Of a DNA stretch of 42,106 nt, positions 1-13,680 are shown piece after piece. Source of the stretch: Davidsoniella eucalypti (Eukaryota; Ascomycota; Sordariomycetes; Microascales; Ceratocystidaceae); NCBI GenBank assembly GCA_004009845.1, contig RMBW01000171.1:1-42106 (forward strand), read 5' to 3'. Position 1 is the first letter of the stretch. The number at the start of each line of letters is the position of its first letter. Both the position numbers and the translations under genes were made by a program. Below the pieces are notes generated by a model, which was not told the origin of the DNA, did not search any database, and was given only the letters and a program-made list of their open reading frames with translations.

Positions 1-44
1 ACGGAGATATGACAATATGGGGAATATAGAGGTAGTGTTCGTAC

Positions 45-629
45 CTGGAGACCGAATAGGACGGCATTGAGATTTAGAACTGGCTTCCAATCTTCACGCA
101 GGATATTGAGACAGATATTGCCTTCGTAGTCTATGTTTGGGTGATAGATCTTTTGCTGACAAAGAACTTTCGGTGGCTCATGGGGGAAATTCTGGTTGAT
201 TGCGACTGTGAACGTGAATCGGCCTCCGACGTAGAAACCCTCGTCTGGGGTGATGGTGAGAAGTGAATTGAAGATATCGTCTGGGTTATCGAAAGTAAGG
301 GCCATGTTAGAACCAAGATTCAACTCCGAAAGATCTATTTGATAACCAGTGGTTAGAGCCTATATGGTACAGTATCTCAGGATTTGTCAAACCCGAGAAG
401 AGAGTAATATAAGTTGATATGTGATGGAGGTAGATTATCATCTTACCCTTCTGTATGCGTAGTTGGGCCGCCGTAACCTTCTTCTTCGCACCAGATGCAG
501 CGGCGGCATTCTCAGCAGCCTGCTGCTCTTTCTTCTATAAAAGTAAAAATATGTTAGAGTTTATTTTGGCAATTCATGACTAGAAGCTACATAATTGCGG
601 CAATTTACCAAAGACCAAATCTTCAACAT
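45..629 (-). CDS. ubc12: NEDD8-conjugating enzyme Ubc12 (E2), 5' part, runs off the left edge
   Basis: E2 enzyme that receives the ubiquitin-like protein NEDD8/Rub1 from its E1 and passes it to cullins. Three exons are visible: 629-609, 534-447 and 334-45, joined by GT-AG introns that keep frame (donors GTAAAT and GTAAG). The start gives MLKIWSLKKEQQ, the N-terminal E1-docking peptide typical of Ubc12, followed by an Ala-rich linker. The UBC fold follows, with the HPN motif (YHPNIDYEGN) and the catalytic cysteine in NICLNILREDW. Exon 3 ends at FGLQ with a GTACG donor at 44, so the C-terminal quarter lies outside the window. Identification is from the family motifs. No other E2 class combines this N-terminal extension with NICLNILREDW. 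Confidence 0.93.
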
Positions 630-1144
630 GACGCCGTTCGGGATACCGGACGCTAGAGACAAATACACAAGGCGATATGGCACTCGCACATATATTAGCG
701 AGAAAGAAAAGCAGTTATGATATAATGCGAAGGGACTGTGTATCGTGATATTCGTATGTACTTGTGGAAAGTTGAAGAAAATGTGAAGCTATGGCGGGTT
801 CTTTTGAAGGATCTTGGGCTTCGATGAGGGGTGTTTGTTGTAAATAGTATAAAGATGGACGCAAGAAAAAGGAAAATCAGAACGTGTGTAATAGAAGGAG
901 GGAGAGGTGTCGCTATGCAAACAATGGAAAAATAAACAAATATGGCGTCGGAGACGGGCTGAATGTCATATAATTGCAGTACATGAAAACAAGAGTCAAG
1001 TGGTGGAGGAAGCTGGAGTAAGAATAAATGGCGCCGTTATGACGATGACGATGATTAGGCATCCTGATGCTACGGTAAAAGTTCGGATAATATAGCATTT
1101 GAAAAAACTTAGGGTTATACTGAGCGCCGGAAAGCAACGGCACA

Positions 1145-1216
1145 TCCGATATGGTCTAGCGGTTAGGATTCCTCGTTTTCACCGAGGCGGCCGGGGTTCG
1201 ACTCCCCGTATCGGAG
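1145..1216 (+). tRNA. tRNA-Glu (anticodon UUC)
   Basis: A 72-nt cloverleaf can be drawn by eye. The acceptor stem is TCCGATA (1145-1151) with TATCGGA (1209-1215), and the discriminator base is G1216. The anticodon stem CCTCG/CGAGG encloses TTTTCAC, with anticodon TTC at 1178-1180. The T arm CGGGGTTCGACTCCCCG contains the B box GGTTCGACTCC. There is no intron. A TTTT run at 1246-1249 could serve as Pol III terminator. The gene lies between the convergent-side flanks of ubc12 and the chitin synthase. Confidence 0.96.
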
Positions 1217-1843
1217 ACATTGATATCCGGTTCTGATAAACCGAGTTTTACGATATATTTTTGTTTTGCCGGGGGTTTCAGGCATTCCTTTTTAGCATAT
1301 ACACAATGCATGTAGAAGCAGGATTTATATATTGACTTATAGTCCTGGTTACAAAGAAGAAGATAGAGAAAAACATGTCGTAATCATTGAAGCAAAATGG
1401 CTATTAGATGTTTCAAAAAACAAGGCAGTATACCAAAATCTTATAAGACGATCTGGAACTACTACTATAAATCAGGGAGGGAAAAATTCTAACAGTGTAA
1501 ATAGATATAAAGCAGGAAAACAACGATATTCAGTAATAAGCAAACTAGGAAATGTCAAACTGTCGTATCATCATGTACGGCAAGCATATCTATATTGTAG
1601 ATAAAAGCCGTCTGTAAGTTTCAAGGCGACCAGCACGATTTCCAGGGAGCAGAATACGGACGAAAGAAACAATAGAATGACGTGAATTTTTTAATAGAAA
1701 GTGAGCATCGCAAAGTAACGGGTGAGAAGAGATGAGTAAAGAGTCGTTAGGGCGTCGCAATATCGGTGAGGCATTAAGCCGTATTTTGTTTTTTCGAGAT
1801 GATGGTATAACCAAAGTCGAGGAAAAGGAGTGTTCCTTTTTGT
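1217..1843. other. intergenic, tRNA-Glu to chitin synthase 3' end
   Basis: AT-rich spacer containing the 3' flank of the tRNA and the 3' UTR of the chitin synthase. A 90-codon open frame at 1332-1604 begins at TTG, has no ATG and resembles nothing I know; I do not treat it as a gene. Confidence 0.6.
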
Positions 1844-4759
1844 TTAACGCTTCGACATGCAGAACATGAGACCGGTCTTACCCAAGAACCACAGGAAGCC
1901 CATGAAACGAACTAGTGACAGGACAGCCGTGGCGTACAGAAGGAACTTGAAGTAGGCAGCGCTACGCTCAGAGGCAGATTTCTACAGGGAGGGTTAGTAA
2001 TCGGCACTGCTCATAGGGTAGATCGTATGCGTTATAGAGTTTACTTACGCCTGTGCCAAAGCCATTGAAACTATCAGAAGTGATGGCAACAATGATGAAT
2101 ACGTTGGAGAACAGCCACGAGACGACCAGGCCGGTACGGAAAGACTTGTAGCCGTCCTCGACGTCCTTCTTCTCATACTCATCTACCTCTTTGAAAGGCT
2201 CCAGGGCACGCTTGACAGTCTGCTCGAAAAGCTTGTCGATATCCTCCTGAGGCTTGTCAATTTCCTCCACGACGACCTCGTTCTTTTCGCCCTTTTGGAC
2301 ATTGGCAGATGGCAGTGCTTCGGCCTTGTCTGAACCCTTGGTACCCCAAGACACATCGTGCCAGTTGTTGAAGGCGTAGACCATCAGAATGTTGATGTAC
2401 GACGAAGTCAGGAGCATATACGCAGGGAAAGAGTGCAGCATGTGCCAAGGGTCGAGGTAGAGGAACGAAGCGACATAGTACAGGCCATAGATACAGACGA
2501 GTGATACGATGATGACACCGGCGGACGAGGAACCAGTGAAGAAGGTGCGGACGAAATCAGAGCCAGACGCAACCTTGAGATCTGTTGCGGGATCGACGTC
2601 CTTGAGACCACGGATAACCAGGTAGAAGGTGAGGACAATTGTGTATCCTTGAATAAGCGCGAAGAAGAACAGCGAGGCAATGTAGGTGTACTTGGAACCC
2701 TTAGGACGGTTGCCCAGGGCAAGAATGAACTGCAGGGCAACAACGGCAAGGTACATGTACTTTAGGGCATCGTTGATCATGGGCGAAGCCGTATCACCAA
2801 AGGGCCAGGCGTGGTAGAGCGTAGTCGAGGAGGTCTGGGGCACAGGAGTACCGACAAGATCCATGATGACGGTAGTGGTGAGATAGTACGAAGCGAGAGA
2901 GAACCAGGCGAAGAAGACGGTGAGGACGTTGTAGACCAGCTGGACGTGCAAGAAGAACATGCGAACCAGGTTGTGGCCGGACTTGTACATACGACCGAAA
3001 TGCATCAGCGAATACAGAGAGGCGGCGAACGAACCGTTGAGCCAACGACGACGCTGTGAGATGAACTCGGGCGCACCTTCAGGCACATCAGTCTCGCCCT
3101 TGGCGGCCTTGATGTAGGACAAATGCCACTTCTGGCCGGCCTTGGCCACGAGTTCGAAGCAAAGAATACGATCCTCGGCCAAGAACATGTTCTTCTTGAA
3201 GATGTTCATGCCATCGATACCCTTCTTACCCAGTTGTGCCGACAGGGTGTGATCACCGTGGAAGTACTGCTCCAGAGGGCGGCCCATGATGGCACGGAAG
3301 CGGTACGCCGAGAAGGCACCGGGCAGCACAGAGACGTAGCCAAAAGAGGACTCCAGCGGCTTGTCGAGAATGTTGGAAATCTTGTACTCGAAGTTCTGGA
3401 CAGCTACCAGGGGGTTGATGAGCTTGCGGCCGCCCTTGCCCAACATGGCGTGGATCTCACCGCAAGCACCACCAAGATCCTTGTCGTTGTAGAAAGCCTC
3501 CCACAGTGCCAGCAGAGACTTGGGGGAAGGCTTGGTACCAGCATCCAGCAGGATACAGACCTCGGGGTTGAGGATACGGCCAAAGGCATTGAACAGCCAG
3601 CGATGCGAGTTGATCTTCTTGGAGTTCTTCTGCTTCAGACAGAAGATGAACTGTACGGGAGGCAGTGTCTGGGGACTGTCCTCCATGGGGCGGATGAGTT
3701 GCTGGGTTGGCGTGACGGACAATTGCGTAGTGTACTCGAAGATATGGGCAAGGGTCGGCTTGCCGTCGACATCCTTCTTCACGACACCGTCCTGGAAAAC
3801 ACCAATGGTGGCAAGGACATCCAGCACGCTCTTGTCGGTCTTCTCGATACCATCGAAGACCAGGCACACAACAATCTTCTGCCAGGCGGGACCGCCCTTG
3901 TTCCAGAACGTCGACTTCTTGAGGTTGACGATGTCACGGATGTTCTGCATGACGCCGTGGAGAGTTCTGGATAGAAGCACCTTGTCTTCGTTGTAGTATG
4001 TGATGGCAATCAGAAGCTCGGTGTGGCGATTGTACATGCGTGGTCGCAGATCATAACCGTTCTTCAGGGTAAAGTCGTTAGGGTCACATGTGGCCGCAGT
4101 GTAGCGCATGTTCATGAACTCTTCGTTGTTGCTCTCGGTATCGCGATACTTGGGCTGGATGGCGTTCTTGATGGCACTGGGCACAGGGTAGCCCAGAGAC
4201 AGAGTTCCCTTGACTAGCTTGACCTTACGGGTGGCATAACGCTTCAGGCCGCCACTGACCTGCTGACGGGCCACCCAGTTGTCTTCGGGATCGGCCGTGG
4301 AAACAGGACGAGCACCGTAGCCACCGTAGCCCGGATTATCAAACTCGGAGCGGTAAGCCTGGTTGCTGTAGGGGTCGTTCAGGCCTGGTGATGGGGATCT
4401 GCCGGGGCCTTGGTTTATCTGGGCGCCAGGAGCGTACGACTCCGTCAGACTATACGCCGACATGGGTCTGTCAGGGGGCTGTACGCCTAGGGAGTCTCCC
4501 AGATGGCCCGATTGCGGTGCATATTCATTTGTGGGAGTGTGAGTATCGCGAAGCAGCGAGCGGTTCGACTCATCTGGGTCCTCGGCCGGTGGGATGTGGT
4601 ACTGGGAAAGAGAATATTGTGTTAGTTGGGTTTGAACTTGATATTTGCTGTTGTCGACTATGGCGGATACGCATAAGAGTGACTTACTCTGCCAGCGGGA
4701 GGCAAGTCTCTAAGAGGCTCCCCCTCGTATTCGTTGTTGCCCCGACCTTGATAAGCCAT
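1844..4759 (-). CDS. chsB: class III chitin synthase
   Basis: Plasma-membrane glycosyltransferase that polymerises UDP-GlcNAc into cell-wall chitin and extrudes it. Exons 4759-4688, 4601-2049 and 1981-1844 (donors GTAAGTCAC and GTAAGTAAA, acceptors CCCAG and TGTAG) give 920 aa, a normal length for the class. The start MAYQGRGNNEYEGEPLRDLP is the usual N terminus. After a disordered, Pro/Tyr/Gly-rich N-terminal region comes the chitin synthase domain: TYYNED (about 225-230), LLDAGTKP (375-382), SVLPGAFSAYR, the catalytic EDR of FLAEDRILCFE (500-502) and QRRRWLNGS (540-548). About seven hydrophobic spans follow, including ALGNRPKGSKYTYIASLFFF, characteristic of class III (A. nidulans chsB, N. 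crassa chs-1). The last exon encodes a final membrane span. The symbol follows Aspergillus usage; names differ between genera. Confidence 0.96.
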
Positions 4760-5300
4760 GGTGACTACGGCAAAGAAAGCAAAGCAGAACTAATGATGTT
4801 GCAAAGCTTTGAGTGAGTGCTATATGTTCTTTGGGGGGTTGTATGTATGGCCAAGAGCGGATATCCGGTTTGGCACAAGTTACGGAGTGCCGTAGAAGTG
4901 AACCTATCGATAATATACCGAGGGCGGTTACGGTATTGTGTCGTGGGGTTCCGTCGAGAAGAAATGGATAAACGAACGGCAATCTTGGAGGCAGTCAGCC
5001 TATGAGAGACAATGAAGAGGAGAGGAAGAGACGAAGAAGAAGGTCAAGATGGGATAGAATGAGAATAACAGGAAAGAAAAGGAATAAAAGAAGTGAAAGG
5101 TGGGAACGAGAACGGGATTGAGTTCTATAACGAAAGGAAAAAGAAAAAAAAAGGAGCAGTAAAGAGAAAAATACGATATAGTGGAAGTGTGCTATGCAGA
5201 GCAAAAGCAAGGTCAAAAAAATAACAGTTTCAGCTTGATTTAGTGCAGTATAACGAAGCTTCGGTTTTGTTTGCACCAAAGAGACAGTACAGGTGTTTCA
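4760..5300 (-). promoter_or_regulatory. chitin synthase 5' leader and promoter region
   Basis: On the gene's sense (minus) strand, 4995-5220 is markedly pyrimidine-rich (long C/T and T runs), a common feature just upstream of transcription starts in filamentous fungi. No transcription start or TATA box can be fixed by eye. Confidence 0.35.
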
Positions 5301-5382
5301 ACTAAACTATAGGGCAGCACTTCTAGTATGTGATAGCGGGAAATGAAAGAGCAACTTGTAGATACAAAGCCTATATACAAAC

Positions 5383-5406
5383 AAAGAAAGAAAGAAAGAA
5401 AGAAAG
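5383..5406. repeat. (AAAG)6 microsatellite
   Basis: Six uninterrupted AAAG units, upstream of the chitin synthase promoter. Confidence 0.95.
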
Positions 5407-8400
5407 GGCAGGATCCCGGCCAAGTAAAAGAGGGAGTGCCAAAAATAGGTGCTTGAACTGGGGGGTGGCGCCAGAATGTCATCCACGGGATCTATAATAG
5501 ATAGCAAGGAGGGAGGGACATATGAGAGGAGTTTAGACATGAATGACCCAAGCCACACTCTTTCTTTTGAGGAAAGAAAAAAAAAGAGAAAAAAAAGGTT
5601 GCATAAGGAGATACATATGTATGTGGGTATTCGAAGGCAGCAGGTAGATGTATTTGTGAAAGCACTTCTATGGCTTAGTTTTCTACTAGATACACAACAG
5701 ATATCATGGTGTATAACTGATATATTGAAAGGCGGATGGATGATCTTAAACAACCATAGCCCAATATGTAGCTATGTTCTACATATTGTAGTGGTTGTCT
5801 TATGGTGGGAGGCAGCAAGAATTGCAAATTGAGGGGTTAGTTTTCATCTGCCTACTGCCTATATTGTACATGTACATACATATTATGCCCAAGTTCTTGT
5901 CTAGATAGAATGAACATTTACTAGTGATAATATTATTCAAATCTAAGGTTACTAAAATAATTAAAAAAATATTATAGTTATACATATTGTAGATTTAATC
6001 AACAACTATAGGAACTTGGTTCTTTTGTTGATGATGATGAATACAGTTAGTTCTTTTTTGATATGTATGAATACATTCTTCTATAGGCATAAAAGTAATA
6101 AAGTATAGGGATATTACCTACGTCGACTACACTGCCCTAGTACCACCAACTTCTCCCCTATCTACCTATTATAGCTCTATGACTTTGCCCTCCCTCCCTA
6201 TTTCTTGCTTTTGTATCCCCACTGTAGAGCTGGAACTCGGTCAAAAAAAATACGGGAAAGATACGGATATATGCAGCTGTCTAGCCCATATCGAGGCAGT
6301 GATAGCAGGACAATGCCGTTTGAAGTGCGTCTAATTTTTCTTAATCTTATAATTATACTATGTTCGACGCCCTTATCCAGCTTTACTCCTGGCTGGTGTT
6401 CCGAGAGAAGACACTGGGTTCTTGGAATAGTAGGATGATGACATAGAGTTGCTGCAATACAGAGCTGTTATTCATACATACATATACAACCTCCCCAAGT
6501 GAATTGAGGTACATGTAGCATTCATTAATAAATACAGACTAGACCGGCACCGCCTCTACCGACGCTATATCTGTCTGTAGGTAAATACACCACGACGCAC
6601 TGTAGTCTATGCAGTTCCTGGCCTGAGAGCCCACATTCTCGACACCGCTTAGTGCTTTAGTTCCCTTTCCATTTGTGGAGTTGTTTACCAAGGCGGAGCC
6701 CGGTTTTTGTGGCGGAGCTGGGTCAGCATGATTGGGATGGCGTTTGAACTAAGCACTCCTTTTAAGACTCTGTACCTAGCATTAGAAAGCCCTGTCTAAG
6801 CATTGTAAGTGGCCCGGCGACTTTAGCGTGTTTGTTCGCCCGCTTATTGACCGACATCAAGTTGAAGTGGCGTCCGGCCAGCTCCAAATAAGACTCTTCG
6901 TTGGGGGGGGGGTTCTTTTTTGGCTCTACAGCTAGAGCTGTTGTATTATTGTGCTTAAATTGATAGACCATTCAACTGAAAAGAAAACACCTCAGGTCCT
7001 GCATATCAACTAACTGTCAGCTTCTCCTTCTCTCCGCCTCTAGAGACATCTCACCCTGTGATTGTGGCGCTATATGGTTTCCCCCTGAGGCGTTTCCATA
7101 ACAAGTCAGTAGTCGGTTGTAGCAGTAGTGGATCCATCCCAGCTCCAGAAATAAAAAGAAACAGAAAATAGTATACATAGTCCGTATACAATGTACTTTG
7201 ATACTCTAAATCAAGTATTACGGCAGTGGTACAAACACCATAACGCCCTCTTCGATAGAGCGGTCAACGCCGGCTCTGTGAGCACTATGAAAGACAAAGC
7301 TGGTAGTGCATGTAGCCTGAACATTATGTGCCTGATATTAGCGTTGCCTATTTTGTTCTTCTTCGTCTTAATTTCCCCCATTCAGTTGTAATGGAGTCAT
7401 TTAGACACCAAGCATCTAACACGATGCTAGTACTGTCTCGACAATCTTTGATACGCCGTGTATATTACTTGACAGTTTCGATACTTCGTATACTATGCCA
7501 TGCATATATTTGTAAGATCGCGGTGAAAAGCGTCGATCATTCGGTAATTTCTATTATTCAATGCGTCCTCTACAATCACGATATACGTAAATATTGTTGT
7601 TTTGCATGTCACGTCACTTTTTGTGGTCAAGAAAAAGAAAATCAATAACCAGGATAAATACGAATAAAAAGTCTCGAGTGTCTATGGTCTTTCATTGGAT
7701 TCTCTTTTTTTTTCTTTACGAATAGGTACATTGTTCACAATACTGATCTACTGGTGTTTGTCCATTCACCAAATAATCTTGCTACATAGAAGATCGCACC
7801 ATGTCTTAGATATGTAGCTTGCAATCTTTATTCATATTAGTATTTGTTTGTTAGTCTACACCTCATTCTGTAGCTGAGAATGTGGAATTCACATGATCAG
7901 AGACAACAGCATTGGTACACCACGAGGACACACTACACCACCAATTCAAATATGCACATGACTTTTTTAGTAGGGCACCATGACTACTGATACCGGTATC
8001 TCTTGTTTAGCTGAACTTTGTAGTTTAGTGCATAACTAAAGCCACAATAAACGCACCTGAAAACTTGCCAGCCTTCTGCACCTCAGATCATTGCACTTGA
8101 TAGCAAAACGTGCTTTTAAAAGGGAGGAATTAACCCTCGGTATAAACACTTGTACCCCTTCAGCTTAGATTAATATAAAACATAGGGCAAGTTATACATC
8201 ATGAAATACAAATAAAGTAGCATCAGTGATATTAATTGGCAAAGGGTAACTATGACTAAGATCACAATCAAATCGGCATAGTACTTGTATATATGTACAT
8301 ACTGTATTCTCCTTAGGTAACGCTGTTGTTATACAGCATGAGCTTCTTCGATTGTATTAGCGGTATCTGGTTGTAGGTAATTATACATAGTTACATAGTT

Positions 8401-11400
8401 CTATGTATATATAACGCTTAGAAGTGAAGTATCTAAAAATAACTGTGGTGCCCGCTTAGGATTTGCACAGAGGGCATGTCGCGCCCTCCTTCCATCCTCT
8501 TATTCCTTCCCTCCCTTCCTTTCTTTATTTTGAACAAATTACTGCTGTAGCTCTACCAGTAGAATGTCGGTAGTCGAATTGCCTACTAGTTGATTGCCAC
8601 AGGTTAGTTTGCCTCCCACAGGTCGTTAAAGACAGCGCCAAGGTATCAACAAATGGCAAAGGAGCATAAGGCACGCAGCTGCTATTTCATGTCCGTAATC
8701 ATTTCCATTTGTTGTCATCGAACATGTCTATGTCTATGTCTATGTTGATACAATACAATAATACAATACAGCAAGTACACAGTAGAAGCAATGCTACATA
8801 GAACCTCCCATAGAGACCCCGAAAAAAATACAACCCCCTTGACCCCCGCCATTCGATTTAGCAAATGTCTAGATTTACATGTGTGCTCAAAACTAGGTCA
8901 TATATTAGCTAATGACATGATCAATCTCAGTGGCTGGAAGAGTAGTAATACATACGTCCTGTACTATATTCAGGGGAAATGATAGGTTAATCAAAGGTAA
9001 TCTTCTGATGTATCGATAATTATATACGTTGAACAGGACCATCTAGATCACAAACATCCGCATAGTTTTAGTACATATGTACTTAGTGTCTTATTTGCCG
9101 TATCTAGCCTTATATATGTACTATATTCCTCCTCTTTAAAGTCAATTTCCTAATTTACATATATAACACCTAACAGGACAAATCAAGTATGTATCAATAT
9201 CAATGTATAGTCATATAACGTGTATAGGTTTGTCTAAGGGTATGATGACTACATATCTTATATACAACATACATAGAACCCAGCATTCGCCTGTTCATAT
9301 TTCGAAGATATCAGTATATCAGCTTTAGGAATCTACATTGTAGTCCTGACGTGATATCACATGGTTTCCATCCATATCAATCGAAACTAATCCGACACAG
9401 GAACTCTAGTTCTCATGGTAAATGGTGATACATGACACTTATATACCCATCAATATGTCAGACAATGAGCTAACTTTATCTTCATTAGTGTTACTTCCAT
9501 CATGGAAATAAATGTTCACCAAGTCTGAGAAGATGATTTTTGATTATAACCCGAGAGGCCGTCACCGAACAGAGCAGAGATGCTCTATCTTCGCCAATGT
9601 TCCATTTGTAGATAGGCATGGTATATTTGTACTACGCCTACTTGGTGATGTTGCCATATCTTATATCCAGATCATTTGCATCATTTACAAAGTGCCATCT
9701 CACTGATACTTGATATCTAGTCAGTCTTAAATTGTATCTAGTATTTGTGACCAAACTCTGACAAGCTCTTGCCTCCATAATACTTCAATATAAAGATCAT
9801 AGACTTGCTTCGGCATCGCCAACACTTTGCTTTATCCTTGATAATCATTTACTTTGCAAGTTTTATGAGGAAAGCCTTCAAGACGTCGATCACCACGATA
9901 AGCTGTGCTGTAAGACGGGTTATAGTACGAGAAAGTACCTCAAAAGCTGTTTTATATCAGTAATCATTATACACTTGTATTGATCTTACTTTCTCTTGAT
10001 ATGGTAAGTCATCCTTCTATAAGGTAATAATTGTATCACGCCAATCAACCTTATTGTCAGAATGGACTCACATGTTCATGCCAACTACGGATGATATCAC
10101 TACATCTCTACTCCAAAGATTACCTAACTCGCGGCATCATATTATCAGTTGGCGAAATGGGGGTCCATGGTAACTAGATGCCAGTTACACATGTGCCCGT
10201 GCCATATCATACGAATCGTGACAATCTATCAGATGATAGATTTATGTGCCATTTCGGTGCCAGATATTGTACACTTCAGTGTTGCTAATATTAGTTTCAT
10301 AGTCAACACCCGAACTAAGTGATGATACATTTGTCATCGGATATATCTGTCAGACATGTCGACAACGAGAAGCTATTGGTTTCGGCCTCATTGTTTCAAC
10401 GGGTTTGATACATTGGTATGATAACTAATGATGCTGTTTATATATATCACAGTAGTATGTACACAACCATGCCACGTCCTTTTTGACAAGTTTTCCCAAG
10501 TTCCAAGTGAAACTGAATGGATTATCATGACATACCATTTAAGTGATGCTTGATACCAAGCCTACTGCTATTCACCACGTAGCTATCTTTCCAGAATTCT
10601 ATATATTAGGTTTTTGTCATAGAATAAAATCTCTATGACTTCAGGTAAATGGCCAACAAGTCTAATTATCAATCATGTTACCAAAACGCAGGTTCAGTGT
10701 TAACGAATTCGACTAACGCAATAGGGCAACCCAAATCAACTGTCATTTTTCAAAAACCCAACTCGTTCGAGAGCATACAACCACGAGGCCATAGCCCATG
10801 ACGACCTTCATGGTGTTACAAACTAGAACATCACGAAGCCTGAGTCATGATCAGTTGCCGGGCATAATCATACAATCTCGATAATTATCTAAGAGATATC
10901 GATTATTGGAAAGTACTTTCAATTTGATTAATTTCTTGGGGCATAGCATCCAGAGAGATATCAGTAGTAGCTTGTAACATGTTTTTAATGATGATATTGT
11001 GGTCAAATTTATATACAGCAATAGGGTTAGGGTAGGCAGTGAAGAATATGGAGATCTTGGTCTAGACCCACTTGGCAGATGATTTATGCCCTGTTGATCT
11101 AGAGGTAGTTTGAATGTTGCTTGGATTTTATTATGATCTACTCTGGCTCTCTCTCTACCTGGTGACGTATCCTTTTATCCTTTTATCTCTTGTTGTTCGG
11201 AGCTTGCCCTAATCGTAGATTAGTCGACAAGAACCCCTAGTGAGATGGCCCTAACCCTTATGAAAAACCCTAGTAGCTTCTGAAGTAGCGCAACATCCCT
11301 ATAGCGGCTGTAATGGGAAGATTATGTTGCTGATCATAGAGGAAGAGCAACTGGGAACATGATGCTACAGTACTTTCAGGTCCTTGTAGTGTAAAGCCTA

Positions 11401-13229
11401 CTAGCGTGAGAATTAGCTACGGAGTTGTCTACCTATCTATCCAAGTTCGTGATTTCATCATGCTTATTGATCTCCTGCAGGATATACATACATATGTAGT
11501 ACATACGGATGCACTTATTCGCTTGTACATTATAGATAAAAAGTTGCAGACAAAAATGACGGGTCCAAGGCTCTTCTACGTAGTTAGTTAGTACTATATG
11601 TCACTCTTATATGCATATGTTAGACACGAGCAATAAACTACGGGTTCCTTTACCTGCAAAGGAGTAAGGTGTACATCACAAGCTGCGTGATGACAGCCAA
11701 TGAAAACCCTGGCACGGACAAGAGGACCCCATGGACCGAGTGTTTCGCTAATGTTCAGAGACCCACCCAACAGGGTCGTATCTAGAGCTTGTACCATAAA
11801 GCGGACTTTGTGGTGGGTTGGAGTGTTGTGAGTGCGTGGCCTTTGGGCCTTTTGGGAGCAAAACTAGGACCTCTTTGGCCAAGTGGAATGATCAAAGTTT
11901 TTCTGTTGGTCCATCTGCTTTGAGATCTGACACCACCTGTGTGCTTTTGCATGATTAGATCCCCCAATTTTCTTTGTATTTATAGAAAAGTATTAAAAAA
12001 GCTAGTGTCGCTCCGTTGCTTATTCTTTACAAGGTAAAGACCGATCAACTGTATCTTCTACGTGAAACTGATTGTGATTTTTTCTTTTTCTTTTTTCAAC
12101 AAAGGGTCTTTGCTCGTATGAATGTGTTTTGTACATCTACCTACAACGTTCTTGTATTTTTCAGAGGGCAAATAATCGCATAATCTTACATATAGTGACT
12201 AGAGTTCACATATATTGGCTACAGACATGAAATATGTACATATGTATAACCATGTCTATATTAGTACATGTGGAAGTTGTAGACTCTTGAAACTCTATTT
12301 GCAAAAAAAAGCATAGAAATAGATTGAGTTTTCTAAATCAGAGGGTCAATAAAGAAGACACACTTAGCTCATGTTTGCTACTTTCTACTATCAGTCTACT
12401 GCCATTGTTACCTTTCACTTTTCTCCTCACATCCCCTCACGTCCGAATATGACTAGGGCAATTAACAGATCAAGTTTAGGTTGTCTATTTACGCCTTGTT
12501 TAGCAGCGTTCTTCCACAAAACCAATTTGGCTGGGCCCGGCTAACAGGTTGTTCATAGTAAGGCTTGAAGTTTTCTCTTCCATCTACATACGCTGGAACT
12601 TCTTGCTAGCTAGAAATCCGACATTATTTTAACTAGGCCTTGCATGACAACAGTCGTCTGTACTGGCATCACAAGCTGATACTACCATTTATTCCCTGAT
12701 CACTTTTGACTATTTTTGAGATGTGAAGAGCTTAGTGTATCAGTTATATTTATATGTTCTGAATATTGCTTTTGAACGAGTAGACTGTACTCATATAAAA
12801 CGCCGTGGTTATTGTGAGGATATTTCTCGCCTAAACGCCTATGTTTTTCTTTGAGCTCTGTCTTTATTATATTCCCTTTTCCTCTCTGTTCTTCATGTCG
12901 AAGTTTTGCCGTAGGAATCCTTTTATCATGTTTTGGCTGCACTGCGTCCTTCCTTGCGTTTCGAATGCTTCGTGTGATAGCCCATGCTATTCTGTTTATC
13001 CCCTCATATAATATGTCCATACAAACAAAGTTGTATGCCACTGGCTCCAGTACTGGCCTTTTTTTTCTTTTGAGTTTCTTTTGGGCTGTGCTTGCTTGCT
13101 TAATTGAGGCTGCTTAAAATCTCTTAAGCAATTAACTTAGTATTACACTACTACATTGATGCGTCCTAACACCGACCAACCAATTAGCCAACAAAGCAAC
13201 TAACCGACGGACCCCTAGAGCCAAGGCCT
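5407..13229. other. gene-poor AT-rich region
   Basis: Nearly 8 kb without a recognisable gene, RNA gene or intact transposon on either strand. Open frames are at most about 110 codons and most lack ATG. The DNA is rich in TA/ATG/GATATC-type words, with slightly more GC-rich patches at about 6540-6960 and 11600-11970. A G10 run sits at 6903-6912. Some stretches of 9300-10900 read on the minus strand as coding-like text peppered with stops, as expected of an old degraded element, but I could not match them to a family. Confidence 0.5.
8724..8745. repeat. ATGTCT hexanucleotide repeat
   Basis: About 3.7 tandem units of ATGTCT, followed by an ACAAT-type short repeat. No associated gene. Confidence 0.9.
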
Positions 13230-13680
13230 CTCTTCCTTTCCTCGTTTTCTCTTTTTTTTTTTCGCCTTCTTGCTCGTTTTGGCTCCCCGTGTTGGCTGAT
13301 ATTACTGGAGCGTATCATCATAGTGGACTGTGTTCAGTGTTCTGCTTTCTGATTTCATTTCATTTTTCTTTCTCTTCTCCTTGTTTCAAATTGTCGTTTT
13401 CTGGTATATTTTTTTCTCTTCTACCTCGTTATTTCTGCGTCTCTTTTATTCTTTTTTTTTTTCTTTTTCCATTCACTTCGTTGAATTCTATCTTGACCCT
13501 TTCACGGTCAGCTCGAGATAGCTGGATCTTTTGTACCCACTGTCGTCGTTCATCTCGAACATCGACATTTCACTCGTTTTGTCTTATCAGTTTTTTTTCT
13601 TCGGTTTTTTTTTGTCTTCACACTTTCCTTTATCCTCTTTTCTGCTCGCCAATCAATTGAACAGTGAGAAATATCATCCT
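13230..13680 (+). promoter_or_regulatory. pyrimidine-rich leader/promoter upstream of the Opy2-like gene
   Basis: About 450 bp dominated by C and T on the plus strand (many TTTTTCTTC runs), 300-750 bp upstream of the proposed start at 13981. Such CT blocks typically flank the transcription start of well-expressed filamentous-fungal genes. Open frames here (for example 13289-13660) are translations of low-complexity DNA, not proteins. Confidence 0.4.

Noticed and set aside
1332..1604. 90-codon open frame downstream of tRNA-Glu
   Set aside because: Starts at TTG, no ATG, no recognisable protein; AT-rich spacer.
3123..3974. 283-codon frame on the plus strand
   Set aside because: Antisense shadow of the chitin synthase gene.
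6762..6971. 69-codon ATG frame on the minus strand over the G10 run
   Set aside because: Short, low complexity around the homopolymer, no similarity recognised.
11594..11967. Two overlapping short minus-strand frames in a slightly GC-richer patch
   Set aside because: Protein-like in places but unrecognised and too short; no start/splice model worked.
12700..13041. 113-codon minus-strand frame rich in basic residues (ATG at 13020)
   Set aside because: No domain or splice context, and overlaps low-complexity DNA; could be chance.
13289..13660. 123-codon plus-strand frame of Phe/Ser/Leu
   Set aside because: Translation of a pyrimidine-rich leader, low complexity.
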